Notes under the pieces: generated by a model
The model's database searches: none
The model's input: only the letters and a program-made list of their open reading frames with translations
What the model was told of the DNA's origin: nothing
Assembly: GCA_958412345.1 (NCBI GenBank)
Contig: CATYSO010000006.1
Coordinates: 1-64,000 of the forward strand
Direction: 5' to 3'
DNA length: 64,000 nt
Origin: an uncultured Collinsella sp.
GTDB taxonomy: Bacteria > Actinomycetota > Coriobacteriia > Coriobacteriales > Coriobacteriaceae
Made by a program: the position numbers and the translations under genes
Shown here: piece after piece, positions 37,501 through 46,002 of the stretch
Position numbering within the stretch: position 1 is the stretch's first letter
Layout of the letters: every line of letters begins with the position of its first letter

Positions 37501-40500
37501 CGCGTAGTACGTTATGTCTTGCGTGGCGGTCACATCGAGGGTCGTCGCAGTCTCGACAATCGAAGTGCCCTCCTTGTCGGTGCTCCAGCCCACAAAGCGA
37601 TAGCCCATACCGGCAACAGCGGTCAGTTCCACCTGATCGCCTACGGCAAAGCTACCGCCGCCCGTAACACGGCAGCCCCTGCTCGAGGCCTTGTCCTTTA
37701 CCACGACCTCGCCCGTAACGGCCACCTCGTACGGATCGGCAAACACGGCCTGGAGCTCCAGCGTATCGTCCTCGAGCCCCTCGACCATATCCTTGTCGAG
37801 CTTAACCCAGCAATGGGCGTCACAACTCAGCAGCGACTTGTTGCCCTCGGCATCCAGGACATACCAACCGACAAAACGCTTGGTTCCCATGGGCGTAGCG
37901 TTAAGTTCGACCGTATCACCGAACTGATAGGAGCCCTCGCCGCTCAGGGTGCCCACGCCACCGTCACTCGCACTCAAAACGACCTGATAGGACTTAGGCT
38001 TAAAGGTCGCCGTATAGGTGGCATCACCCGTGACCTTAACGGTACAGTCGGCGTTCTCACTGATCGTCTCGCCCTTGTCGTCCGTCCAGCCGGCAAACGA
38101 ATACCCGGTGTTGGCGATCGCACGAAGCGTTGCGCGGTCGCCGGCCTCATATCCGCCAAAGCCGCTCACGGCTCCACCCTCGGCAGGCGAGGCAACCGTG
38201 CTCACGACATACGAACCCGACGCAAAGACGGCGTAGAGCGACGTGTCCTCGCGCACGGTAAATCGATAGGTTTTCTTGGAGCTCACGCACGTGCCGTTAC
38301 GGAACCAGCCCACAAAAGCCGTATCCTCGGCGGCGACTGCACGCACGGTAACTACCTGTCCGGCGGAATACGTCCCCGCGCCCTTAACCGTACCCATGCT
38401 CTCTTCGCACGAGACGTCAACCGTATATTGCTTTGCCGAGAACACGGCCTGAAGCGTCGTGTCAGACATCGGCACCACGTGATAGGTGCTGTCACGGCTT
38501 ACCACGGCGCCCGAAGCATCGGCCCAATACTCAAACGCGTAGCCCGAAAGCGCGTGAGCCGTCAGCGTGGCGGCATGCCCCGCCTCGACGGTACCCGTGC
38601 CCTCGATCCAGCCGGCGGCACTCGATTCGACCAGCGAACCGGTGCCGGAATCGATTACCGTCGTGGCGTCGACTTCATAGCTTTTTGCCATAAAGCGAGC
38701 GACGTGCACATGGCTGCGCTCCTGATGGCAGGTGAACTCCGCATCGGCAGACTCAAACGTGCCGTCGGCCGTATACCAACCAGTAAAGACGTAACCGGGA
38801 TTGGGCGTCGCCTTAAGGGCAACCTCCGCACCGCGGTCTGCAAGGATGCGGCTCGCCTTGACGGTGCCACCCTCTGCAGGATCGGCGAGGGGCACGCAGA
38901 CGGTATCGATGGGCACAAAGGCCGCGGTAATAACACAGCGCCCGGTTTTACCGCGAGCTTTGGCAACCAACGAGGTCTCGTGCTTAAGGCTCTTCAGGCG
39001 CCCGTTGACATACCAGCCCCGGAACAAAAAGCCTGGATGGGCCTTGGCCGTCAGATGAAGGGTCTCCCCCAGCTTGAATTTGTCGGTCGTGGGCTTCACC
39101 ACCGTCCCGTTGCACGTCACGGTACCGCCGAGCCACGAATCAGCCGTGACCATGACCTCGGGCTTTGAGTCGGTAAAGATCGCGGTATAGGTATCGCTCT
39201 TGGTGACCTTAACGACCAGCTCGGCGGTGTCGTACTCCTTGCCGGAGTCGTCCTTCCAATGGTCAAAGCGGTAGCCGTCGTTGGCCTTTGCCTTGAGCAT
39301 CACCGTGTCGCCGTAGCCGCAGGTGACCGAAGATGCCCCGGGGTGTCCCTCGATCTCCACCGTGCCGCGCTCCACAAAGGTCTTCTTGGCCTTTGCCGCC
39401 ACGGTATACGTATTTTCCTCGAACACCGCACGCACCGTGCATTCCGCGTCCTCGGGATAGAACTCGAGGTAGCTGGGATCGGTACCCAACAGCAGGTCCG
39501 TCTTGGCGTCATACCAGCCCTTAAAGGTAAATTGTTTGCTCGCCTCGGCCGTGAGCTCAATGCTCAGCGTGGCAGGCTCGCCCTTAATGCAGTAGCCCTC
39601 GCCATGCACCAAATACTTACCCGCCATGGCCGCGGCAGGCTCAACGACCACGTCCACCTTGCAGGCACGCGTAAACTTCGCTTGAATCACGCAGTCGGTA
39701 ATGGGCTCAAAGGTATAGGAGCGCTCGCTCGACACCAGCGTCGACGTAGTATCCGAGCCACCGTTGCTCAGATACCAGCCGTCAAAGATATAGCCCTCGG
39801 TCGGCGTTGCCTCGGCCGTCACGCGCTCGCCCTCGGGAACCTCGAGGACCATGCCGGCGGTCTCGCCGCGTTTGAGCGTAACGGTGCCGCCCTCGAGCGG
39901 GTCGGCCTCGGCTCGCACGGTATGCGTATCCCTGCCGTCCATTACGGCCTCGATTCGGGCATTGCCGTTGACGCGGTATTCGCAAACTTCTTGCTTGTTG
40001 GCGATCGTGACGCCCTGCGCATCGGTTTCGCGCCACTCCACAAACCGGTACGTCTTCTCCGGATTGTCGGGGCGCGTCTTGGGGCGCATCGTAAACGTGA
40101 GGATATCCCCATCCTTCGCGCGGACCTTGCCGTCCACGACCGGCACGCCATCGCACAGGACCTCGGCACTGTCGAAGGGATCGGTATTCACCAGGATGGT
40201 CTTATCCGCCTTACGGAAGCGTGCAACCAGATGGCGGTCGACCTCGGCCTTGAAGATATACGTACGCTCGGGCGAGACCTCGATGCCGTCCTCAAACCAT
40301 CCCACAAAGGCATAGTCGGGCCCCTCGCTCGCGGTGACCATAGCCTGATCGCCACGCGCAACGCTCTGCGTCACAGGGCTTGCGGTGCAGCCCGTCGAAA
40401 AATCGGCCTGAACGCCATCGGCTTCGGCAACCGCCGTCACCTCAACTTTTTTCTCAAAGACGGCCGTCATCTTTACGACCTCGGGCGTCAGGTCCGTGAT

Positions 40501-43500
40501 GGTCATCGTCTTGAGGGGAGATGTTGAAACCTCGACGCCGTTCTCTTTCCAGCACACAAAGCGATAGCCGGGATTGGCGACTGCCTCGAGCGTGGCGACC
40601 GTTCCCTCATAGTGGATACCGCCGCCGGTAACGACGCCGCCCACCTCGGGCTGTGCAGTGGCAATAATCTCGATCTTATGGTCGCCATGAGGCTTAGGCT
40701 TCTTGTGATCGTCGATGATGTCCTTGATCTCCTTGAGCACCTTGGTGCCCACGGCGGCAACATCCTCAATGTTATCCGCCATGCCGATCTCGATCACCGC
40801 GTCGGCCGCGATGGGGTCGACGATCTCGCCCAAGCCATACATGGTTGCGAGGACGGCCGCAGCCGTGATCGCGGCGATGAGCGCGGCCTTCAGAGCAGCA
40901 AGCGACTCGGCCGGGTCCGTCGCCTCACGGAAGTGTGCGGTGTACTGCACATCCCCTTCGAGCACAAACGTATAGGAAGGGCCATCGTCGCCGGTAAAGA
41001 CGACATTGCCGAGGGTGTCGGTCGCATAGTCAAACACATAGCCGGGCGTCGGGACCGCCACGACCGTTACGCGCGACCCGATGCCATACAGACCGGTGGA
41101 AAGGAACTGTCCGAGCGGCTGACCGTTCTCATCGACTCCGTCCACGCTCAAAACCACGCTGGCCTGTGGAGCACAGTAGCGCGGCGTGACCTCGATTTTT
41201 GGACCATATGCGTCGTAGTGCTCCGGCACGTCTTCCTCGTCCACCGTATAGGTAAAGTCGAGCTGGTCGCTCACGGCGTACGCATCATCGCTCTCGCCCA
41301 GGTACCAGCCCAGGAACAGGGCGTTATCCGTGGCGGCGGAAAGCTCAACCGTCTCGCCGGCGTTGCGATAGCAGTTTTGAGCAGTGACGCTCAGGTGCGC
41401 ATAATCCTGTGACGAATCGGTCGCTTGCGCATCATTGATGTGGATCGCGTAGTCCTTGAGCTTAAAACGCGCCTCCAGGGACAGATCCCTATCCGGCGTA
41501 AACGTGTAGACCGCTTCTTTGGAGATGTACCTTTCGGATTCGGTGTCATACCAGCCCTTAAAGGTCAGATTGTCGTTGAGCATTCCCAGAGCGCCGGCAT
41601 CGAGCGTGACCTCGTCGCCCGCACTAATCGTCATCGCGCCGGAAACATCGGGCAGCTCAACGCCGTCCATCAACTTGCATCCGCGCCGATTGTTCGCCTG
41701 GGCATAGGAGATGGTAAGCGGTGACGACGCGGGCTTCTTGAGGTGCAACGTGCCCTTGGTCTGGGTTTCGAAATGCGAATAGCCGTCGTCATACACGAGC
41801 TTGATGGGCTGTCCGTCCATAGACTCATCGAAGACGTCGCCGTCGCGGGGAGTCGCCGTAAGGTACTCGCCAAGTTCTTCCTTAATAAGAGCCTCGTAGT
41901 TCCAAATCGATACCGTATGCGGGTAATCGAGCTCGACGCTCATGCCCTCGAGCGAAATGGTGTCCCCCGGCGCATAGGTCATATTGTCGGGATCGCACGA
42001 GATCTCAACGTTCTTGAGTACCTTGCCCACGGGGACGGGCAGGCAGCCATTGCACCTCATCCAAACAGATTTGGGATCTCCCTTGCTGTACTTCGAAATC
42101 ATCTTGGCGGGGACCATGACCGTCATGTTGTATTTGGGGAACGTGTCGGTATCAATAAGCACCGCATGGTCGCAGGCAAGGAATACGGTCTCGAGATTGG
42201 TCTCGTAAAACGCCTCTTTCGGCAACTCGTCGATCTTGGAGTTATAGGGGAGCGTCAGCCCGCCGCTCAAGTCAGTGCCGGCGAAGCAGGTGTGGCCAAG
42301 CGTTTCGATCGTCGTATTGCTCTCGAGCCCTGTGGTGGCAAGGCTCGAGCAACCTCTGAACGCGCAAGCGCCAAGCGATGTAATGGAAGTGTTCTTGTCC
42401 AGACCGGTATCGGTCAAAGCCTTGCAGTACTCGAAGGCTCTGACGGGAAGCGACGTGAGGCCGACAACCTTGTCGAGCCCCGTAGACACCAGTCCGGTCC
42501 TGGCAAAAGCAGCCTCGCTTATCGAACCGATGGTAGTAGTCTCGTTGATATTCAGGCTCGTAAGCGACTTGCAGCCATAGAACGCCTCTTTTCCGATTTG
42601 ACCGATGGTCATACCGGAGAAGCTGATATCGGTAAGATTCGGACAGTTATAGAAGGCGTGCATTCCAATTACAGAAATGGAAGTGTTCTCAAAGCGCACC
42701 GAGCGCAGATTGGTGGAGTCGGCACAGAGCTGTGCGTCGACTTCATCCACCCCGTGATCGACAATCAAGTTCGTTACCATTCGACCGTCGACGGAGTTCT
42801 CGCGCGGGTTGTTCTCATCAATCTCTACCGTAAGATTTCCGTCTGCATCGCACGGATACAGATAATAGTTCGGCATGAGCTTAGCGTACTCGCAGGCCCC
42901 CTGTTGCAGATCACCCGTGGTATACGCGACAAGGTGTGTGTAGCCATCGTCATACACAAGCTGTATGGGTTCTCCGTCCATCGAGCCATCGAAGGCATCA
43001 CCGTCGCAGGGGGTCGCCGTAAGGCATTCGCCGTCCCCGCTTTTTATGAACTCCTCATAGTCGCGGATCGATGTCGAATGTGAGTACTGGAACAAGACGT
43101 TCATACCCTCGAGCGAGATCTTTTCCCCCTGCCCATAGGTCATCTTGTCGGGATCACGCGAGATCTCAATCTTTTGGAGAACCTCGCCCACCGGGACAGG
43201 CAGGCCACCATTGCAACTCTCCCAGACCTGTTTAGGACGCCCGCTGCTGTACTGCGACATCATCGCGGCGGGAACCTTAACGGTCATGTTGCGTTTGGGA
43301 AACGTCTCGGAATAAATGAGCACCACATGGTTGCATCCAAGGTACACATCTTCGAGGTTGGTGCCGGAAAACGCACGGTTCGGCAGCTCCTCGATTTTGG
43401 AATTAAGGGGCAGAGCCAACCCGCCGCTCATATCCGTGTTGGAGAAGCAACCCTCACCGAGCGTCTCAATCGTCGTATTGCTCTCGAGCCCCGTAATCGC

Positions 43501-44466
43501 AAGGCGCGAACAGTTCTTGAATGCATCGGCACCGATTGATGTGATGGAGGTGTTCTTGTCCAGACCAGTATCGGTCAGCTGATTGCAACCACTGTAGGCA
43601 CTCTCGGGAAGCGATGTCAGGCCAACAACCTTGTCAAGCCCCGTGTACGCCAGCCCGCTCCACGCGAACGCGCCCTCGCCCATCGAGCCGATGGTGGTAA
43701 TCTCACCGTAACCCAGGCCCCCCAGCGACCTGCACCCAAAGAACGCGCCGCTCTCGATAGACCCGATGGTCATACCGGAAAGATAGACATCGAAGAGACT
43801 CGAACACCCATAGAAGGCGTTTCTTCCGATTTTAGAGATGGATTTATTTTCAAAGCGCACCGAATGCAGATAAATGGAGCCCTCGCAAAGCTGTGCGGGA
43901 ACTTCATCCGTCCCGTAATCGACAATCAGGCCGCTTACCCATCGACCATCGACGGAATTCTTATACGGCTTGCTCTCGTCGATCTTCACCGCTATGTTTC
44001 CGTCTGGATCGCACGGGTACACATAGCCGCTCGGCATAAGCTTGGCATACTGATAGATCGTGTGATCCTCGTACGTGAGGGCATCGACTTCGCTGTCATC
44101 GGACGAGGGCTCTGCCATCGCAGCCAGGCTTTTTGCGGCATCGGAGTCGGTCGCGTCGCTTGCGAGATCCTGCGCCAGACTCGACGCGAGAGTGTTGGTA
44201 TCCGAGCTTGACGATTTGTCCTGAGAGCTATCAGTCGAGTCGGAAGCTGCTGATGAGCTGCCCTCATTCGCCGATGATGAATCATCGACAGCAGCGGCAT
44301 CAGTGTCGGAGCCCGAGTCGGCCACTTGGGCCTCGCTCTCGACAGCGACCGCCCCGGCACCATCGGCATAGGCCGTGCTGGGAGCAAGGGGTATCGAGGT
44401 CACGACCATCGCGACCGAAAGATAGACGACTAAAAACCTATAGAGGGCAGCAGTGATCCTGTTCAT
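31507..44466 (-). CDS. Giant modular LAxTG-anchored surface protein
   Basis: This 4319-residue secreted protein has a signal peptide (residues 1-35, VVYLSVAMVVTSIPLAPSTA) and a Ser/Asp-rich linker. Two duplicated blocks follow, each of BspA-type leucine-rich repeats (about 200-400 and 585-780) plus an Ig-like domain (to about 530 and 920). Many InlB-like repeats (GYxFxGWY pattern, about 930-2570) surround a hydrophobic helix near 1200. Then come three large modules (about 2577, 3192 and 3734 onward), each an InlB-like repeat, an Ig-like domain (LSYQW), a He_PIG-like domain and MBG-like domains. Two Pro-Asp tracts (about 3640-3733 and 4178-4245) act as wall-spanning stalks. The C-terminus has LADTG (about residue 4283), a hydrophobic segment and an Arg-rich tail, the sortase signal in LAxTG form common in actinobacteria. 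Probable host- or mucin-binding adhesin; ligand unknown. GGGAAGG precedes the ATG. Confidence 0.9.
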   Translation of the reverse strand: MNRITAALYRFLVVYLSVAMVVTSIPLAPSTAYADGAGAVAVESEAQVADSGSDTDAAAVDDSSSANEGSSSAASDSTDSSQDKSSSSDTNTLASSLAQDLASDATDSDAAKSLAAMAEPSSDDSEVDALTYEDHTIYQYAKLMPSGYVYPCDPDGNIAVKIDESKPYKNSVDGRWVSGLIVDYGTDEVPAQLCEGSIYLHSVRFENKSISKIGRNAFYGCSSLFDVYLSGMTIGSIESGAFFGCRSLGGLGYGEITTIGSMGEGAFAWSGLAYTGLDKVVGLTSLPESAYSGCNQLTDTGLDKNTSITSIGADAFKNCSRLAITGLESNTTIETLGEGCFSNTDMSGGLALPLNSKIEELPNRAFSGTNLEDVYLGCNHVVLIYSETFPKRNMTVKVPAAMMSQYSSGRPKQVWESCNGGLPVPVGEVLQKIEISRDPDKMTYGQGEKISLEGMNVLFQYSHSTSIRDYEEFIKSGDGECLTATPCDGDAFDGSMDGEPIQLVYDDGYTHLVAYTTGDLQQGACEYAKLMPNYYLYPCDADGNLTVEIDENNPRENSVDGRMVTNLIVDHGVDEVDAQLCADSTNLRSVRFENTSISVIGMHAFYNCPNLTDISFSGMTIGQIGKEAFYGCKSLTSLNINETTTIGSISEAAFARTGLVSTGLDKVVGLTSLPVRAFEYCKALTDTGLDKNTSITSLGACAFRGCSSLATTGLESNTTIETLGHTCFAGTDLSGGLTLPYNSKIDELPKEAFYETNLETVFLACDHAVLIDTDTFPKYNMTVMVPAKMISKYSKGDPKSVWMRCNGCLPVPVGKVLKNVEISCDPDNMTYAPGDTISLEGMSVELDYPHTVSIWNYEALIKEELGEYLTATPRDGDVFDESMDGQPIKLVYDDGYSHFETQTKGTLHLKKPASSPLTISYAQANNRRGCKLMDGVELPDVSGAMTISAGDEVTLDAGALGMLNDNLTFKGWYDTESERYISKEAVYTFTPDRDLSLEARFKLKDYAIHINDAQATDSSQDYAHLSVTAQNCYRNAGETVELSAATDNALFLGWYLGESDDAYAVSDQLDFTYTVDEEDVPEHYDAYGPKIEVTPRYCAPQASVVLSVDGVDENGQPLGQFLSTGLYGIGSRVTVVAVPTPGYVFDYATDTLGNVVFTGDDGPSYTFVLEGDVQYTAHFREATDPAESLAALKAALIAAITAAAVLATMYGLGEIVDPIAADAVIEIGMADNIEDVAAVGTKVLKEIKDIIDDHKKPKPHGDHKIEIIATAQPEVGGVVTGGGIHYEGTVATLEAVANPGYRFVCWKENGVEVSTSPLKTMTITDLTPEVVKMTAVFEKKVEVTAVAEADGVQADFSTGCTASPVTQSVARGDQAMVTASEGPDYAFVGWFEDGIEVSPERTYIFKAEVDRHLVARFRKADKTILVNTDPFDSAEVLCDGVPVVDGKVRAKDGDILTFTMRPKTRPDNPEKTYRFVEWRETDAQGVTIANKQEVCEYRVNGNARIEAVMDGRDTHTVRAEADPLEGGTVTLKRGETAGMVLEVPEGERVTAEATPTEGYIFDGWYLSNGGSDTTSTLVSSERSYTFEPITDCVIQAKFTRACKVDVVVEPAAAMAGKYLVHGEGYCIKGEPATLSIELTAEASKQFTFKGWYDAKTDLLLGTDPSYLEFYPEDAECTVRAVFEENTYTVAAKAKKTFVERGTVEIEGHPGASSVTCGYGDTVMLKAKANDGYRFDHWKDDSGKEYDTAELVVKVTKSDTYTAIFTDSKPEVMVTADSWLGGTVTCNGTVVKPTTDKFKLGETLHLTAKAHPGFLFRGWYVNGRLKSLKHETSLVAKARGKTGRCVITAAFVPIDTVCVPLADPAEGGTVKASRILADRGAEVALKATPNPGYVFTGWYTADGTFESADAEFTCHQERSHVHVARFMAKSYEVDATTVIDSGTGSLVESSAAGWIEGTGTVEAGHAATLTAHALSGYAFEYWADASGAVVSRDSTYHVVPMSDTTLQAVFSAKQYTVDVSCEESMGTVKGAGTYSAGQVVTVRAVAAEDTAFVGWFRNGTCVSSKKTYRFTVREDTSLYAVFASGSYVVSTVASPAEGGAVSGFGGYEAGDRATLRAIANTGYSFAGWTDDKGETISENADCTVKVTGDATYTATFKPKSYQVVLSASDGGVGTLSGEGSYQFGDTVELNATPMGTKRFVGWYVLDAEGNKSLLSCDAHCWVKLDKDMVEGLEDDTLELQAVFADPYEVAVTGEVVVKDKASSRGCRVTGGGSFAVGDQVELTAVAGMGYRFVGWSTDKEGTSIVETATTLDVTATQDITYYAQFESDGQVTITVTGSSIFRGTALLVDGIPAVSRSYDRGDMFMAIAIPWKKYHFSHWVDDAGVTVRYSAFYIGTAKENRQLTAVFYETGCDVQVATYPKGAGFSMVALGTGSSYHSAAIMFTVPHKGWKFKYWVDENGLPVGATPVINRVVFGNRTFTAVYERASMTVTAVDSRQGGHVEGSSEDESLGYALTNEVENGESTTLTAVPDAGYVFDGWYARNDDGSLGDEPLSTDATWTFVPEDNMTVEACFAEAPKYQVTARAVNGSVDPESALVATDGKVTLSATPDEGCYLTHVTVAEEAGEDGSAGKAYDLDISDYKGGAYEVTLSGVSAPQRVTFEFAKAAAPEVLAQPQDASAYEGDPVELSVAAEAGRNVRVHAAVSSGSAADVKLSYQWYRVSADGGKAVALKGETGESLSIAQLDSDSEGEFFCRITQSYLGTVTKTDTEHATVSIVPREALVFNGRVLPAATAHDDYRVVIAGAKGGKAPYAYNLDEVEVPEGMQLALADDGTGALVLSGVPAATGVCRFKIRCTDDLGNKRVANFALVVKAKEAPLTFEGQSFTYNATAQAPELSGVPEGCEDDVAVTYVGTGDTHYSSDKAPVDAGTYRALATLDANGYVGNASCDFVIEKAPVDISIETSDVTYDGARHGAAVAVAGLDASAYSVTYRGVDGTSYGPTALEPCDSGNYRVTVKVNDPNYQGKKSAEFSIAQASQVITGATSYSGVYGGDPIVFDNTAQTPVSFELVDSAEDDASPISIKGRCATVKAAGAARVVAHAKASRNYLAAEDVELAVTVAPAQMLVKVDDAERFEGQENPEFTSSLVSRCDTSDVKVAYFCSANKKSPAGEYRIDAAVADPNFDVAVNPGTLTVKKKPERYKVTAKAVNGSVDNASVTVVEGEDATLSATPDEGCYLERVTVSEVGSDEAVDLDISDYKGGAYEVTLSDITASQKVTFEFAKADVPRVVAQPQDVSAHEGESAALSVAAEAGENVLEHAAASTGSAADVELSYQWFRMVDGKAVALEGETGETLSLADLDDEHAAEYFCRITQRYLGTEARTDSDHAAVSVVPWDTLVLNGDVLPAASAHGTYLATIAGAAGGKAPYEYTWDETKLPDGLKLSRTSGSLTLSGVPSKTGVSAFDITCTDARGETVTARFALVVQAKRVKLAFADSDFTYSGAPQTPEVIGAPKVCKGDLKVRYYGTGSTQYSSTEAPTDAGTYRAVATLRAHGYAGAAACEFEIAPAKLKVKVDDAERFEGEANPAFTSTLESSVDTSGVKVEYSCDADESSPAGEYQIGANVADPNFDVVVVPGTLTVKKQEPVDPDPVVPDPDNPDNPDPDNPDPDRPDPDPNPDNPDPDNPDPDNPEPDPNPDNPDPGKPDPDPKPDPDQPNPDNPDPDNPEPDNPDKPERFEVTARAVNGSVDNASITVDAGGNATLSATPDEGCYLERVTVAEAGSDTAVNLDISDYKGGAYEVTLSGVTVSQEVTFEFAKADAPKVIAQPQDASAHGGDAVVLSVAAEAGKGVLDHAGSSAGSAADVELSYQWFRMVDGEAVALEGETGETLLIENLDDDCAGEYFCRITQRYLGTETQADSDRAVVSVVPRDALVFNGGLLPAARAHSAYRVTIAGAAGGESPYEYTWDESDLPDGFKLTRAAGGLMLSGTPSKAGVFSFDVTCKDAQGETVTAHLVLVVQAKRVELAFEGGGFVYSGDAQAPKVTGVPKACEGDLRIRYYGTDGTHYSSSGAPTDAGTYRVVATLRSNGYIGAASRKFKITPAKLKVKVDDAERYEGEANPAFTSSLESAVGTSGVKVEYSCNADESSPAGEYKIGATVTDPNLDVVVEPGTLTVKKKQGPVNPDPDKPDGPDPDQPDKPEPDKPEPDQPDKPDPDNPDKPEPDQPDKPEPGKPDPDKPGTPDSDQSDSKDPAKPGSSDDSAADKTKANGAENSGQKASSKSSARQLADTGDRAPLAVAAAAGAVALIALGLELLRRRHPGA
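31735..31935 (-). repeat. Pro-Asp tandem repeat tract, second stalk near the cell wall anchor
   Basis: About 65 residues of PDQPDKPEPD-type repeats just before the Ser/Ala-rich spacer and LADTG motif. This is the usual position of a wall-spanning stalk in Gram-positive adhesins. Confidence 0.85.
33269..33545 (-). repeat. Pro-Asp tandem repeat tract, first stalk
   Basis: About 90 residues of PDNPDP-type repeats (variants PDKP, PEPD, PNPD), encoded by short imperfect DNA repeats with the recurring unit TCCGGATTATCCGG and relatives. Similar in kind to the second tract at 31735-31935. Copy number probably varies between strains by slippage. Confidence 0.85.
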
Positions 44467-44592
44467 AGGAACCTTCCCGCAATTCGCAAAGATACAGGGG
44501 CCCGGCGTGGGCCATCATTTCACATTACCCTATATGAGCGATATTGCGGGTCGGTTGCGTAAACGGTTTATCAAGGGGCGCAAAAGGTTGGT

Positions 44593-45735
44593 CTAATCAT
44601 GGCTCAAATCGCGCAGCGCCTCAATCGCCGTGTCGACTTCCTCGACCGTGTTGAAGTAGCCAAACGAGAAGCGGACCACGCCCTGGCGCTCGGTTCCCAA
44701 CGCACGGTGCATGAGCGGAGCGCAATGGGCGCCGGGGCGCGTCGCAATCCCCCACCCTTGCATGAGCGCGTCCGAGATCTCGGCAGAGTCGATATCACCC
44801 ACGTTGAGCGACACGATCGCAGAGTGCGCCGGCTGGTCAAAGGCACCGTAGAGCTTAATCCCCGGAATCTCGCACACACCGGCAAGGAAGCGATCGGCGA
44901 GCGCACGCTCGTGGGCAGCAATCGCCTCGACTCCACCCTGTGCCTCGATAAAATCAAGGCCTGCGGAAAGGCCCGCTATGCCGTGACCGTTGAGCGTGCC
45001 CGCCTCGAGCCGCGTGGGCCACTCCATGGGCTGCAACGCATCGAAGCTGTGCACGCCCGTGCCGCCCATGGCCCAGGGCGCCACGTCGACGCCCTCCGCC
45101 ACGGCCAGGCCGCCGGTGCCCTGCGGGCCCATGAGCCCCTTGTGGCCGGTAAAGCACACCACGTCGAGCCCCATGGCCTGCATATCGATATGCGCCGTAC
45201 CGGCAGACTGCGAGGCATCGACGATCACAAGCGCACCCGCGGCATGTGCCAAGGCCGCCACGCGCGCAATGTCGACCGCGTTGCCGGTCACATTAGAGGC
45301 ATGCGTCGCCACCACGGCACGCGTACCGGGCGTGACCAGCCGCTCGAGCTCGTCATAGTCGAGCACGCCGTTCGCGTCACAGCCCGCATGCATAACGGTC
45401 ACACCCCGCTCCGCTGTCAGGCGGTTGAGCGGACGCAGCACGGAGTTGTGCTCGAGCACCGTCGTGACCACGCGGTCGCCGGGGCGCACCACGCCACAGA
45501 TGGCGGTGTTGAGCGCCGCCGTAGAGTTGGGCGTAAAGCACACATGGTCCGCCCTCGGGCAACCTAAAAGGCGCGCGAGCTTGGCACGGCAACCGTGAAT
45601 CGTACGAGCAGCATCGAGGGCACCCGACGTGGCGCCGCGCCCGGCATTGCCGAGCGAGCACATCGCCTGCGTCACGGCATCGATGACCGTCTGCGGCTTG
45701 TGCATAGTCGTCGCCGCGTTATCCAGGTAGATCAT
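44593..45735 (-). CDS. NifS-like class V aminotransferase of the selenium cluster
   Basis: A 380-residue PLP enzyme of the cysteine desulfurase/selenocysteine lyase family. MIYLDNAATT starts the fold; TGHKGLMGPQGTGG holds the PLP lysine; RPGAHCAP holds the catalytic Cys that would carry persulfide or perselenide. The loop around that Cys is short, as in group II (SufS/CsdB-like) enzymes. The ATG at 45735 overlaps the DUF3343 stop as ATGA and has GGGAGG upstream. Its place at the end of the selD-yedF-DUF3343 series suggests it mobilises selenium or sulfur for SelD or for a selenium-dependent molybdenum hydroxylase. Confidence 0.88.
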   Translation of the reverse strand: MIYLDNAATTMHKPQTVIDAVTQAMCSLGNAGRGATSGALDAARTIHGCRAKLARLLGCPRADHVCFTPNSTAALNTAICGVVRPGDRVVTTVLEHNSVLRPLNRLTAERGVTVMHAGCDANGVLDYDELERLVTPGTRAVVATHASNVTGNAVDIARVAALAHAAGALVIVDASQSAGTAHIDMQAMGLDVVCFTGHKGLMGPQGTGGLAVAEGVDVAPWAMGGTGVHSFDALQPMEWPTRLEAGTLNGHGIAGLSAGLDFIEAQGGVEAIAAHERALADRFLAGVCEIPGIKLYGAFDQPAHSAIVSLNVGDIDSAEISDALMQGWGIATRPGAHCAPLMHRALGTERQGVVRFSFGYFNTVEEVDTAIEALRDLSHD

Positions 45736-45983
45736 CGCACGACCTCCCACATATCAATCACGGTATAGCCCTCGGTGGGAACGCCCGCCGCGGCGAGTTC
45801 GCCGCGCAGCAGCTCCTCATCGGCAGGCAACGCTTTCCACGCCAGACCACAGCCGGCAGCGACCTCCCCGGGCACAGGAATCGTTCGCCCGGGAAGGCCG
45901 CGCTCGATGCACAGGGACTCGCAGCCCATGGCGGCCGCCGTGGTGGGAAACGTGATGACAAGCGCCGGGCGCTTCTCCCTCAT
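45732..45983 (-). CDS. DUF3343 protein
   Basis: An 83-residue single-domain protein with the DUF3343 pattern: ALVITFPTTAAAMGCESLC, an RTIPVP segment and the motif AGCGLAW. It is the short paralogue of the 131-residue protein at 5556-5951, without the Cys-rich head. DUF3343 genes often lie beside yedF and NifS-like genes, as here (19 bases after yedF, ATGA overlap with the NifS-like gene). Probably handles protein-bound selenium or sulfur; not proven. The ATG at 45983 follows GGAG. Confidence 0.78.
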   Translation of the reverse strand: MREKRPALVITFPTTAAAMGCESLCIERGLPGRTIPVPGEVAAGCGLAWKALPADEELLRGELAAAGVPTEGYTVIDMWEVVR

Positions 45984-46002
45984 GGCAACTCCAACCAATA
46001 CG

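Noticed and set aside
35551..39168. Plus-strand frame of 1205 codons inside the giant surface-protein gene
   Set aside because: It is antisense to an intact modular protein with signal peptide and anchor; the translation has no recognisable motif. Other plus-strand frames at 1195-2910, 3928-5406, 21890-24580 and 54704-56278 were rejected for the same reason.
44467..44592. Terminator between the NifS-like gene and the surface-protein gene
   Set aside because: No convincing stem followed by a T-tract was found in the 126-bp gap, so none is annotated.
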